This document shows positions 19,074 to 27,733 of a stretch of 64,000 bases of DNA, piece by piece. The first letter of the stretch is position 1. Every line of letters begins with the position of its first letter. The notes below the pieces were generated by a model, which worked only from the letters and a program-made list of their open reading frames with translations, did no database searches and was not told where the DNA came from. The stretch is from Xanthobacter dioxanivorans (GTDB lineage: Bacteria; Pseudomonadota; Alphaproteobacteria; Rhizobiales; Xanthobacteraceae). The stretch spans positions 1 to 64,000 of the forward strand of contig NZ_CP063362.1 in assembly GCF_016807805.1 (NCBI RefSeq), in the 5' to 3' direction. The position numbers and the translations under genes are program-made.

Positions 19074-19844
19074 ATGACCGAAAATCCGGCACATTCGGCA
19101 GGCGGGCTCCGCGACCACGGGGCCGGCGCGTTCCCCGGCCGGGGAACGCAAGGAGGCCGCGATGGTCCCGCGGATAGCGCGACGGCGGCCACCCGCCATT
19201 TCGATTTCGGCGCCATGCCCGCCGACGCGCGCTACCGGCTCCTGGCCTCGACCATCATGCCGCGCCCCATCGCCTGGGTCGTCACCGCGAGCGCGGACGG
19301 CATCGTCAATGCCGCCCCCTATTCCTTCTTCAACCTCTTCGGCGCCGACCGGCCGGTGGTCGCGCTCGGCATCCTGGCGCGGGCGGATCGGCCCAAGGAC
19401 ACCGCCGCCAATATCCGCGCCACCGGCGAGTTTGTCGTCAACCTCGTGCCCCATGCGCTGACGGAGGCGATGAACGCCACCTGCGTCGACGCCCCGCCGG
19501 AGGTGGACGAGACCGCCCTCGCCGGGCTTGCCACCGTGCCCAGCCTCGCCGTCCGGCCGCCGCGCATCGCCGCGTCCCCGGTCGGCTTCGAATGCCGCCT
19601 CACCCACCTCCTGGAGACCGGTCCCGGCCAGCTCCTGGCGGTGGGAGAGGTGCTGCACGCCCACTACGACCGGCGGGTCCTCGCCGGCGATCCCGAACGG
19701 CCGCGCGTCGATGTTGCCGCCCTCGACCTCGTCGGGCGGATGCACGGCGCCTCGGCCTATACCCGCACCCGCGACCTCTTCGACCTCCATCGTCCGCTGT
19801 GGCATGGCGGACAGGATGGCGGCGCGGCGCATCACAAGGAATGA
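19074..19844 (+). CDS. Flavin reductase-like FMN-binding protein
   Basis: A 256-residue protein whose residues 45-220 match the flavin-reductase-like split-barrel family (MPRPIAWVVTASADG, NAAPYSFFNLFGADRPVV, ANIRATGEFVVN). It binds FMN in homologues. The N-terminal 45 residues are rich in Gly and Ala and not conserved; an internal ATG at 19215 could be the true start. It overlaps the nitrilase start by 4 bases, so the two are translationally coupled. Proteins of this subgroup sit beside catabolic genes without a known partner; a supply of reduced flavin to an unseen monooxygenase is possible. Confidence 0.75.
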   Translation: MTENPAHSAGGLRDHGAGAFPGRGTQGGRDGPADSATAATRHFDFGAMPADARYRLLASTIMPRPIAWVVTASADGIVNAAPYSFFNLFGADRPVVALGILARADRPKDTAANIRATGEFVVNLVPHALTEAMNATCVDAPPEVDETALAGLATVPSLAVRPPRIAASPVGFECRLTHLLETGPGQLLAVGEVLHAHYDRRVLAGDPERPRVDVAALDLVGRMHGASAYTRTRDLFDLHRPLWHGGQDGGAAHHKE

Positions 19845-20815
19845 GCGAGATGTCCAGGATCAAGGTGGCCGCGGTCCAGGCCGCAACCGTTCCCTTCGAC
19901 GGCGCGGCCGCGACCGCGCGCACGGTGGCGCTGATCGCCGACGCGGCCGCGACCGGCGCCAGGCTCGCGGTGTTCCCGGAGGCCTTCATCGGCGGCTATC
20001 CCAAGGGGCTCGACTTCGGCTGCGCCATCGGCCGGCGCACGCCCGAGGGCCGGGCGGACTTCGCCCGCTACGTGCGCGGGGCCATCACCGTGCCCGGGCC
20101 CGAGGTCGACCAGCTCGCCGCCGCCTGCGAGGCGCACGACATCCACGCGGTGATCGGGGTGATCGAGCGCGACGGCGGGACGCTCTACTGCACGGCGCTG
20201 TACGTGGGCCCCGGAGCGCTCCTCGGCAAACACCGCAAGGTCATGCCGACGGGTTCCGAGCGGCTCGTCTGGGGCTTCGGCGACGGCTCGACGCTGACGG
20301 TGGTCGACACGCCCCTCGGCCGGATCGGCGGGGCGATCTGCTGGGAGCACTACATGCCGCTGATGCGGGCCGCCTACTATGCCAAGGGCGTCCAGATCTG
20401 GGCGGCACCGACCGCCGACGACCGCGAAACCTGGGTTTCCACCATGCAGCACGTGGCGATGGAAGGCCGCTGCTTCGTCGTCGGCGCCTGCCAGGTGATG
20501 CGCCGGTCGGATTTCCCGGACGATTATGCGAGCCGCATCGACGCGGCCCCGGACGAGTGGATGATGCACGGCCGCTCCGTCATCGTCGGGCCGCTCGGCG
20601 AGGTGCTGGCCGGCCCGCTGGTCGACCAGGAAGGCATCCTGACGGCCGAGATCGACTTGGATGACCTGCTCGGCGCCCGGCTCGATTTCGACCCCGTCGG
20701 CCATTACGCCCGGCCCGACCTCTTCAGCCTCGCCGTCGACGAAGCCCCGCAGCTCCCGGTGGTGGCGCTGACTGACGGCGGAAGGTCGGAAATCAGCGCC
20801 GGCGGCAAGGCGTAG
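19841..20815 (+). CDS. Nitrilase (carbon-nitrogen hydrolase)
   Basis: A 324-residue nitrilase-superfamily enzyme of branch 1 (true nitrilases and cyanide-converting enzymes), which hydrolyses R-CN to the acid and ammonia through a Cys thioester. The triad is visible: Glu in FPEAFIGGYP, Lys in GKHRKVMPTGSERLVWG, Cys in GGAICWEHYMPL. The tail lacks the long extension of spiral cyanide dihydratases. Its ATG overlaps the preceding stop by 4 bases. With the ABC importer it forms a likely nitrile scavenging unit giving ammonia and a carboxylic acid. Aliphatic or arylacetonitrile preference cannot be told. Confidence 0.92.
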   Translation: MSEMSRIKVAAVQAATVPFDGAAATARTVALIADAAATGARLAVFPEAFIGGYPKGLDFGCAIGRRTPEGRADFARYVRGAITVPGPEVDQLAAACEAHDIHAVIGVIERDGGTLYCTALYVGPGALLGKHRKVMPTGSERLVWGFGDGSTLTVVDTPLGRIGGAICWEHYMPLMRAAYYAKGVQIWAAPTADDRETWVSTMQHVAMEGRCFVVGACQVMRRSDFPDDYASRIDAAPDEWMMHGRSVIVGPLGEVLAGPLVDQEGILTAEIDLDDLLGARLDFDPVGHYARPDLFSLAVDEAPQLPVVALTDGGRSEISAGGKA

Positions 20816-20871
20816 ACGGGGAAGAGCAGACCCCGGCCGAGCCGCCAATCCGTCGGGGCAGGTGGCTCGTC

Positions 20872-21204
20872 TCAGCCAAAAAGGTGGCGCAAGACGGCCG
20901 CCATATGAAGAATAGCCATAGCGATTACGGCGCCGCTGGTGGCGCCGATCATCCTGATGCGAGTGCGGATCAATGCTTCCTCATCGCCGGGATTGAGAAA
21001 GGTTCGGAGCCTGCTTGTTCGGAACAATGCCAGTGCAGCAGTGGCGGCCAGCGCAGCGGCCGCAAGATGCAGGAGGCTGCTGCGCCCCATGCCCATCCGG
21101 ACACTCAGCAGCGCAACGAGCATCATGACGAACCCGGTGCGTGACCAGGCGAGGCCTGTACGCTCGGGCTGCAGTCCCTTGTCAGCTCCCCGGTCCACGC
21201 GCAT
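20872..21204 (-). CDS. DUF202 membrane protein
   Basis: A small inner-membrane protein of 110 residues with three hydrophobic segments and the DUF202 signature LQPERTGLAWSRTGFVM near the N-terminus. The function of the family is unknown. The ATG at 21204 is chosen because DUF202 proteins begin close to this motif; an upstream in-frame ATG at 21273 would add 23 residues. It follows a second DUF202 gene, so the two form a pair that may make a heteromeric membrane complex. Confidence 0.75.
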   Translation of the reverse strand: MRVDRGADKGLQPERTGLAWSRTGFVMMLVALLSVRMGMGRSSLLHLAAAALAATAALALFRTSRLRTFLNPGDEEALIRTRIRMIGATSGAVIAMAILHMAAVLRHLFG

Positions 21205-21293
21205 GCCAACCACCCAGAGAACGCGTTCTCGATCTGAGAGCGAGGGGGCGATTCCCCGCGCGAATGGATGCAATCTGCTCGGGAAATCGCCCT

Positions 21294-21668
21294 CTAGTGC
21301 ACGAGCATCAGGACCGCCAGCCCGGCGGCGAACAGGGTCGTGAAGACCGTGAGCAGGGGCAGAAGCGAGCTGAGCGGCAGATCCGCCTCATGCCGCATCG
21401 CCTGCTCGGCCCGAGCCCAGCGCCGGTACGCCGTCCCGGCCAGCACGCCGCCTGCACAGAAAAGAACGAGGGAAAGAACCGCCCGGATCTGCGGCGAGCC
21501 CAGATGCGACGCGAACTGATCGATGCCGATCGCCCCAGCGATGAGCGCCAGGGCCGTCCGGATCCAGGCCAGGAAGGTCCGCTCATTGGCGAGAGAGAAG
21601 CGGTAGTCGGGCCGCGTCCCCAATTGCCACCACTTCAGGGGCGTTGCGGGCTTGAGCGAAGGCGTCAT
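21294..21668 (-). CDS. DUF202 membrane protein (YidH-like)
   Basis: A 124-residue membrane protein with three predicted helices and the DUF202 signature FSLANERTFLAWIRTALALIAG. This is the YidH-like subtype, while the neighbour is shorter and resembles YidG; the pair is arranged as in E. coli yidH-yidG. The ATG at 21668 gives the usual short N-terminus. Function is unknown, and it does not appear linked to the surrounding catabolic operons. Confidence 0.8.
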   Translation of the reverse strand: MTPSLKPATPLKWWQLGTRPDYRFSLANERTFLAWIRTALALIAGAIGIDQFASHLGSPQIRAVLSLVLFCAGGVLAGTAYRRWARAEQAMRHEADLPLSSLLPLLTVFTTLFAAGLAVLMLVH

Positions 21669-21786
21669 GGCGGAAGCAGGTGTCCTGAGGATGAAAAGCT
21701 GGGGGATGACGACTGGATAGGCGAGCCACGCCATGGTGTTTCAAGCGATCAAGATCGGCCAAGCACCTCGATCAGCTTGAAACAAT

Positions 21787-23241
21787 CTAGTACATCGAGA
21801 AATATTCATCATGCTCCCACTCCGACACCGTGCGCAAATAGCGAAGCCATTCCGCGCGCTTGAGGGTGGAGATGTAGGAGACGAAGCCTTCCCCCAGTCT
21901 CTTTTTGTAGAGAGATCCGGATTCAAAAGCCTCGATCGCAGCGATCATGCTCGGCGGAAGCGCTTTCGCATCCGAGGCATAGGGGTTTTCGGACGGGGCG
22001 GGAGCGCAAAGCTCGTCTTCGATGCCGGACAAGCCGGACAGGATTTGGGAGGCGAAGAAATAATACGGGTTGGCCGTCGTCTCCGCCACGCGGTTCTCGA
22101 TGCGGCTTGCCGTATCGCCGGCGTTGAGCAGGCCGCGTATCATCGCCCCGCGATTGTCGAGGCCCCACTGGATTCGGTCTGGCGCGAGCTGGAAGGGTTG
22201 GTATCTCTTGTAGCCGTTCACCGTCGGCGTCGTGAGGATGCAGCTCTCCTCGGCATGGGCGAGAAGGCCCGCGATCCAGTGGCTCGCCAGCGCTGTCGGC
22301 ACGTTGTCCACGTCGGGGATGAACAGATTCCTGCCCGAGGCGACGTCGGTCAATGACTGGTGCAAGTGCCAGCCGCTCGCCGCGCAATTCTCGACGCGCG
22401 GCCGGCACATGAACGTGGCGTGGAGCCCGCGGCGGGCGCAGACTTCCTTCACGAGCGCGCGAAACCGCATCATGTTGTCGGCGTGGGCGAGGGGCGAATC
22501 CGGATCGAAGGTGAACTCGAACTGGCTTGGCCCCATTTCGACTTCCGTGGACCGGAGCGGGAGGCCCAGCGCCTGGCAGTGGCGCCGCAGCTCGTCCATC
22601 ACCGGCTCCAGCCGGTCATAAAGCGTTTCCGAAAGAAACTGGTATCCCTGGGCGAGGAGACGCGTGGCCGGCGGCGCGCCGGGCAAGCCCGCGTCCGAAT
22701 GGCGAAGTCGTTCCTCGTCGACCTGGAAGACGTGGAATTCCACTTCAAGGCCGACATTCAGGGCGTAGCCTTTTTCGGCCAGCGCCCGGACGGCGTTCTT
22801 CAGGATCGTGCGCGGCGCAAATGGAATTTCGGCGCCCGACTTGAAGATCACATCGCAGAACATCCAGGCCGAATGGTGGGCCCACGGCAGCCTTTGGAAC
22901 GTGGTCGGGTCGGGCACGAGAAGCACGTCGCCGGCACCATTCAGGGGCCCGGCCTCGCCGGACCAGACCGGGAAAACCGTCCGGTTCGACGTATCCTTCA
23001 GCAGCAACGTGGACGGGACGGTCATGCCCGAGCGGAAGACCGACTCGAGCGCATCGATCGCCAGCGTCTTGCCGCGCAGCAGCCCATGCGGGTCGGCGAA
23101 AAGGATCCGCACGGTCTCCAGTCGGCTGTCTTTCGTCGAGGCGATGACCTCAGCCGCGGTTTTCACCGCGTTCGGGTCCAGGAGTCCCATCCTGGCCAGA
23201 TTCCCCGATAGCAGGCGGCTCTCGCAGGTTGCGATCGTCAT
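21787..23241 (-). CDS. Glutamine-synthetase-like gamma-glutamyl-amide ligase
   Basis: A 484-residue member of the glutamine synthetase superfamily. Metal and nucleotide sites are visible in GLEVEFHVF, EVEMGPSQFEFTF, SGWHLHQSL and NRVAETTANPYYF. This divergent type (PuuA, IpuC, aniline-pathway AtdA1/TdnQ) joins glutamate to an amine rather than ammonia. It is the last gene of a minus-strand cluster with a Rieske oxygenase, a reductase, a ferredoxin and an ABC importer. That layout suggests an imported amine is first capped as its gamma-glutamyl amide and then oxidised, as known for isopropylamine and aniline. The actual amine is unknown. Confidence 0.85.
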   Translation of the reverse strand: MTIATCESRLLSGNLARMGLLDPNAVKTAAEVIASTKDSRLETVRILFADPHGLLRGKTLAIDALESVFRSGMTVPSTLLLKDTSNRTVFPVWSGEAGPLNGAGDVLLVPDPTTFQRLPWAHHSAWMFCDVIFKSGAEIPFAPRTILKNAVRALAEKGYALNVGLEVEFHVFQVDEERLRHSDAGLPGAPPATRLLAQGYQFLSETLYDRLEPVMDELRRHCQALGLPLRSTEVEMGPSQFEFTFDPDSPLAHADNMMRFRALVKEVCARRGLHATFMCRPRVENCAASGWHLHQSLTDVASGRNLFIPDVDNVPTALASHWIAGLLAHAEESCILTTPTVNGYKRYQPFQLAPDRIQWGLDNRGAMIRGLLNAGDTASRIENRVAETTANPYYFFASQILSGLSGIEDELCAPAPSENPYASDAKALPPSMIAAIEAFESGSLYKKRLGEGFVSYISTLKRAEWLRYLRTVSEWEHDEYFSMY

Positions 23242-23279
23242 GTGACCTCCAGATCAAGCGGGCGGCGGAAAGGGAGCGG

Positions 23280-24617
23280 CTATGCCGCCCCTCCGGCGTC
23301 GAGGGAAAGGCTGGCGTCCCAGCTGCAGCGCGTCCGGCGGTCCGCATCGGATTCCAGCCACGCCCGCTCCCATGCCCCGTCCTTTGCGATCGCGTCGGTC
23401 GACACCGGACCCTGGATATGGTTCAGCGCGTCCTGCATCATCGGCAGGGCCGTCGTGTCGCCCTGCTTTACGGCCTCGATCGCCTGACGCAGCATCTTGC
23501 GGTACCGAATGATGCCGATATCCGACTTTCCAAGATGTTCCTCGGTGCGGTCCTGGATCCGCCCCATGCTTTCCACCGCCCACTGATCGTGAACATTGAT
23601 GTCGAGGCCCATGCCCGTGTAGGTGATGCTTCCCTGCTCCTCGGGATTGTAGCCATAGCTGTTGCGCTTGTTCTTGACCGGCGCATAGTCGGGCAACGTG
23701 TGTTCCCGCAGCCGCTGCTCCCGCATCAGCGCCTTGTCCACCGGCGCACCGAAGCTGGTGAAGATCGAATACCAGTAGCAGGTCTCGTCATCGACCGGGA
23801 CGTGCCACTGGGTGATGGTCATCTCGCGCGACATGGGAATGCAGATGGCCTCGGGGAAGATCTGGTTGGTGACGCGCACATGGGTTTTGCCATCGCCCAT
23901 GTGCCGCAGCGCCAGCAGCCGCAGACCATATTCGGTTTCTTCCACGCGGATCTCCGGACGCGGATAATCACGCAGCAGCTGGGTCATCGGAATCTCGGTG
24001 TCCGCGGCGGTGTCGCGAAACTGCTTGCCGTAGCTCGCCGCCGGATCCTCATCCTGAAGGAAGCGATGGAGAAAGCTCGCATGCGCCGGGTCGATGCCCA
24101 CTTCCATCGCCTGCAGCCAGTTGCACTCCCACAGCCCCTTGAAGGCGAAGACGTGGGTGTCGGGCGCCCGGAAGCAGTCGAAGTCGGGAAAGGCCGGCGG
24201 CGTGCCCGGACCCATATAGGCGAATATGATCCCGCTCTTTTCGATGACCGGATAGCTCTTGGTCCGGATCATCTCATGGCTTCGGCTGCCCTCCGGTTCG
24301 GCCGGCTGCTCGACGCACTGCCCATTCCGGTTGAAGTGCCATCCGTGGAACGGGCAGCGCAGTCCGTTGTCCTCCAGCCGCCCGAAACACATGTCCGCCC
24401 CCCGGTGGGGGCAATGGCGGCCGATGAGGCCGAGCTTGCCTTCTGCGTCGCGGAACAACACCAGTTCCTCGCCCAGCAGCCGCACGGGCACCACGGGGCG
24501 ATTGCCGGCGAGTTCATCGACAAGCGCGGCAGGCTGCCAGTACCGGCGCAGGACTTCGCCGGCATCGGAGCCGGGACCCACGCGGGTGAAGCTCACATTG
24601 AGGGCTTCGCTGATCAT
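23280..24617 (-). CDS. Rieske non-heme iron oxygenase, alpha subunit
   Basis: A 445-residue ring-hydroxylating-type oxygenase. The Rieske cluster ligands are CPHRGADM and CPFHGWHF (about residues 69-92), and the catalytic iron motif D-x2-H-x4-H is DPAHASFLH. The layout is the phthalate-dioxygenase/O-demethylase type without a beta subunit. Electrons would come from the ferredoxin and reductase encoded just upstream, 27 bases away. With the gamma-glutamyl ligase 38 bases downstream, oxidation or N-dealkylation of a glutamylated amine is proposed. An O-demethylase or simple aromatic dioxygenase role remains possible. Confidence 0.88.
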   Translation of the reverse strand: MISEALNVSFTRVGPGSDAGEVLRRYWQPAALVDELAGNRPVVPVRLLGEELVLFRDAEGKLGLIGRHCPHRGADMCFGRLEDNGLRCPFHGWHFNRNGQCVEQPAEPEGSRSHEMIRTKSYPVIEKSGIIFAYMGPGTPPAFPDFDCFRAPDTHVFAFKGLWECNWLQAMEVGIDPAHASFLHRFLQDEDPAASYGKQFRDTAADTEIPMTQLLRDYPRPEIRVEETEYGLRLLALRHMGDGKTHVRVTNQIFPEAICIPMSREMTITQWHVPVDDETCYWYSIFTSFGAPVDKALMREQRLREHTLPDYAPVKNKRNSYGYNPEEQGSITYTGMGLDINVHDQWAVESMGRIQDRTEEHLGKSDIGIIRYRKMLRQAIEAVKQGDTTALPMMQDALNHIQGPVSTDAIAKDGAWERAWLESDADRRTRCSWDASLSLDAGGAA

Positions 24618-24644
24618 TTGTCTCTCCTTCGAAATCCGTTGCGG

Positions 24645-25874
24645 TCAGGCGGCCGGGGCGGCGATGCGGCGGCAGGCGCCAAGCGGCGTGGTGGCGTCTT
24701 CGGCACCCTCCGGGTCGAGCAAGGCGCCTTCGGCGATGAGTTGGCGCGTGGCCATGTGGTCCGCCGGAGCGTTGATGGAATAGGCGGCGCGGATGCGGTC
24801 GCCCTGCAGCGTGAGCACCGAGAACTTCCCGGAGCCCGGCTCACCGCGCACGAGGGTCCGGCCGTCGCATGGCAGACCGGCCATCTGCAGCTTCAGGTCG
24901 AACTGGTGCGACCAGAACCACGGCACGCTCCCGTAAGGCGTGCCCTTGCCGAGCAGATCGAGGGCGGCGGCACGCCCCTGGTCGACCGCGTTCTGGATGG
25001 ATTCCACACGGACATATTGCGAAGCGAGAGCCGACGGAAAGGCGGTGCAGTCGCCCACCGCGGAGATGCCGGCGACGGAGGTTCGCATGCGATCGTCCAC
25101 GCGGATGCCCCCCAGGCAGGTTTCGAGGCCGGCCATGTGCGCGAGAGAAAGATCCGGCTCGCTGCCGATCCCCACCAGAACGATGTCGCAGGGCAGGCTG
25201 CCGCCGCCCCGCAGATGGACGGCGATCGCCCGCTGGTCGCGCTCCTCGATCTCGAACGCCTCGACGCCCTTGTGGATATGTACGCCGGCGCCGATGTGGC
25301 GGGCCTCGATGAAGTCGGAGATTTCCTGCGGCACCGACCGGGCGAGAAGGCGTGGCGCGCGCTCGACAAGATTGACGTCGCAACCGGCCGCGGCCGCCGC
25401 GGCTGCGACCTCGAGGCCGATGAAGCCGCCACCGATGATGACGAGGCGCCGGCGCGCCGAAATGGCGGAGCGCAGCGTCAGCGCATCCTCGAACGCGCGC
25501 AGGTAGACGATGTTGTGCGCGGACGTGCCGGCCAGGCGCCGCGGTCCGGCGCCGGTCGCAAGGATGAGATGGTCATACCCCATCGCATCTCCGCCCGCCT
25601 CGATCCGCCGCGCGGTGGCATCGAGCCCGCAGACCCGGGTTCCGCGCCGCAGTTCAATGCCATTCTTGTCGTAGAAGCCTTCAGGCTTCAGCAAGACCGG
25701 CGCGGCCTCGCCGCCGGCCAGCAGGCCCTTGGAGAGAGGGGGGCGATGGTAGGGGAAGCCGGCCTCGCCGGAGAACAGGATCACCTCGCCGCGCCAGCCC
25801 TCCTGGCGCAAGGTCTGGGCCGTCTGCACCCCGGCATGGGCGGCCCCCACGATGATGACGCGGCCGGCCGTCAT
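24645..25874 (-). CDS. Ferredoxin-NAD(P)+ reductase, FAD-dependent
   Basis: A 409-residue reductase of the putidaredoxin-reductase/BphA4 type that passes electrons from NAD(P)H to the ferredoxin of the adjacent gene. It has the N-terminal FAD motif IIVGAAHAGVQTA, the NAD motif VIIGGGFIGLEVAAAAAAAG and the second FAD motif GISAVGDCTAFP. The first dinucleotide motif reads GAAHAG rather than GAGxAG, as seen in several members of the group. The ATG at 25874 overlaps the ferredoxin stop by 4 bases. It serves the Rieske oxygenase downstream. Confidence 0.92.
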   Translation of the reverse strand: MTAGRVIIVGAAHAGVQTAQTLRQEGWRGEVILFSGEAGFPYHRPPLSKGLLAGGEAAPVLLKPEGFYDKNGIELRRGTRVCGLDATARRIEAGGDAMGYDHLILATGAGPRRLAGTSAHNIVYLRAFEDALTLRSAISARRRLVIIGGGFIGLEVAAAAAAAGCDVNLVERAPRLLARSVPQEISDFIEARHIGAGVHIHKGVEAFEIEERDQRAIAVHLRGGGSLPCDIVLVGIGSEPDLSLAHMAGLETCLGGIRVDDRMRTSVAGISAVGDCTAFPSALASQYVRVESIQNAVDQGRAAALDLLGKGTPYGSVPWFWSHQFDLKLQMAGLPCDGRTLVRGEPGSGKFSVLTLQGDRIRAAYSINAPADHMATRQLIAEGALLDPEGAEDATTPLGACRRIAAPAA

Positions 25875-26188
25875 GGCTCCTCCGGAATGCAAAAGACGGC
25901 GCCGGACAGTTCTGCGGTCACCGGGATCTGACAGGCGAGGCGGCTTCCCGGCCGCCGCGCAACGACGGTGCCTTCGAGCATGGCGTCTTCATCGTCTCCC
26001 ACCTCCCGCAGGCCTTCGGGTGCCACCACATGGCAGGTGGCGCAGGACAGGCATCCGCCGCACTCGCCTTCGATGGCCGGAATGCCGCCGAGGACGGCCG
26101 CCTCCATCACGGATCCGCCGATCCGCGCCTCGGTGCTGGTTCGCGAGCCGTCCGCCCGCTCGAAGATCAGTGTCACCGTCTTGTTCAT
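25871..26188 (-). CDS. 2Fe-2S ferredoxin for the Rieske oxygenase
   Basis: A 105-residue plant/adrenodoxin-type ferredoxin. Cluster ligands are in GECGGCLSCATCHVV (C-x5-C-x2-C) and SRLACQIPV. It is translationally coupled to the reductase (4-base overlap) and is the likely electron donor to the Rieske oxygenase. Using an adrenodoxin-type rather than a Rieske-type ferredoxin is common for alpha-only oxygenases. The DUF3604 gene ends 33 bases before it. Confidence 0.93.
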   Translation of the reverse strand: MNKTVTLIFERADGSRTSTEARIGGSVMEAAVLGGIPAIEGECGGCLSCATCHVVAPEGLREVGDDEDAMLEGTVVARRPGSRLACQIPVTAELSGAVFCIPEEP

Positions 26189-26221
26189 GTCCGGTCCTTC
26201 CAGATGCCTCTGGACCCTTCG

Positions 26222-27697
26222 TCAATCAATGAAAACTGGACTCGTCCACGCCATCTGCCCATTTTTCTGCGTCACTCTCAGGTAGAGGAAGGATGGTTGC
26301 TTCGACGCGGCGAGCGTATGCTCCTTCTTCATGTGCGATTGCGATTGAGTGACAGCGTGGTGAAGCTGAAAGCTCTCGCAAGGGTACGCGCCGGTGTGCA
26401 CTTCCGCCGACCGCTGCAGCAGGTCGGCGATGCGGAAGCGGCGCTGCATCGGTGCCGGGGCGCGAAGCTCCACCGAGAGTTCGGCGTCGGGTTCCGGCAG
26501 AACCTCCAGAACGACGGCCTGGTTGGGATTGTTGAGAAATGCGTCCTTCCGCGACGTGTACGACACGATGTGCAGCCCATCCTCCTTCCGGGACAGCCGG
26601 TGGCGGCGGTCCTCGTCGAAGGGCCCCGATGTGAGGCAGGGGAAATGCCGCAGGAGGCGCGCGCCGGTCAGTTGCAGATCGAACTCCCAATCCACCACCC
26701 GGGACGCTCCGAGATCCCCCCACGGACCCCAGCCCCACTCCATGCGGAGCTGAACCGGATCGCGTCCGGCTCCCGCCCTCTCGGCCGGACAATCGACCGC
26801 GACGACCTCGTTGTTGAGGACGAGCTCGATCCGGTCAATGGTGTCACGGCAACGCACGTCGTAGGCGACATCGAGCGTGTCGGTGGCGGAGATTTCGCTG
26901 CCCATGAGCGCGCCGTTGACGGTGAAGTCGATCTCGATCCGGTCGCCGGTGAGCGCATAGGTCCGCCGGTTGCGAATGGCGTCCAGCACCCCGCCGCGGC
27001 TCAGATCGCCCACCAGCGCGGCCATCACCCCCTCGCCCCATGCGCCGGGAAAGCCGCGATGATTGTCGGTCGAGGCGGTGAAGCCGAAGCGCAGGCCCCG
27101 GCTCAGCGCGTGTTCGATGGTCTGGGTGGTGGACCGGCCACCGGGGGAACCGATTTTCATCGGAAACGGGCTGTGGTCGCTCTCCGAGCAGCCGTGCATC
27201 GAGTAGATCTCGACGACAGGGGCGAGCGCGGGATCGTATTCATCCCAGTTGAGCCCCCGCCATCCACGCGGATACGCCACATGATGCGGAACCAGAAGCG
27301 CACCGTTCTGGCGGGCAAACGCACGCAACCCTTCGATATCCTGGGCATAGCACATCTGGCGGTCGTCATCGGAAAAGATAACGCACTGGTCTCCATATGT
27401 ATTCGAGTGCCATTCGAACCCAAGAAAAGCCACGAATTCTTCGGGGCGGTTGGCGTCCGCGATCGCCCGCTGCACGCGAGGCCAGGTTTCGGCGAGACGT
27501 GCGAAGCCATCGGTGAAATGCTTGAAGCGCCCATCCGTGTTCACTTCAAGATCATGCCAACTGGAATGACCGGTGAAGGCGAAAAAATCCAGGTGAGTTT
27601 GGGCGATATCGAGGCTGCGCTCGATACTACCCTTGCCATACCCATGCGCGTTATGGTTGTGTATATCGCCGAAAACGATACGATAATCGCTTGTCAT
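26222..27697 (-). CDS. PHP-like metal-dependent hydrolase (DUF3604)
   Basis: A 491-residue protein beginning with a PHP-type metal motif GDIHNHNAHG, followed by FFAFTGHSSWHD, LLVPHHVAYP and TASTDNHRG, which supply further His and Asp metal ligands. The N-terminal 300 residues form the catalytic domain; the rest is beta-rich. DUF3604 proteins have no agreed function but often accompany uptake and catabolic genes. It sits between the binding protein and the ferredoxin, so it is part of the amine cluster. Hydrolysis of an amide, phosphoester or other bond in the imported compound or in a gamma-glutamyl product is possible, but this is inference. Confidence 0.75.
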   Translation of the reverse strand: MTSDYRIVFGDIHNHNAHGYGKGSIERSLDIAQTHLDFFAFTGHSSWHDLEVNTDGRFKHFTDGFARLAETWPRVQRAIADANRPEEFVAFLGFEWHSNTYGDQCVIFSDDDRQMCYAQDIEGLRAFARQNGALLVPHHVAYPRGWRGLNWDEYDPALAPVVEIYSMHGCSESDHSPFPMKIGSPGGRSTTQTIEHALSRGLRFGFTASTDNHRGFPGAWGEGVMAALVGDLSRGGVLDAIRNRRTYALTGDRIEIDFTVNGALMGSEISATDTLDVAYDVRCRDTIDRIELVLNNEVVAVDCPAERAGAGRDPVQLRMEWGWGPWGDLGASRVVDWEFDLQLTGARLLRHFPCLTSGPFDEDRRHRLSRKEDGLHIVSYTSRKDAFLNNPNQAVVLEVLPEPDAELSVELRAPAPMQRRFRIADLLQRSAEVHTGAYPCESFQLHHAVTQSQSHMKKEHTLAASKQPSFLYLRVTQKNGQMAWTSPVFID

Positions 27698-27733
27698 TCT
27701 GCTACGCTCGTATTTGCGAATCGAAATCTCGAT

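Noticed and set aside
23229..25931. A very long plus-strand open frame opposite the Rieske oxygenase and reductase
   Set aside because: It mirrors real minus-strand genes with clear motifs, is rich in Arg, Gly and His as expected of antisense frames in GC-rich DNA, and has no recognisable domain.
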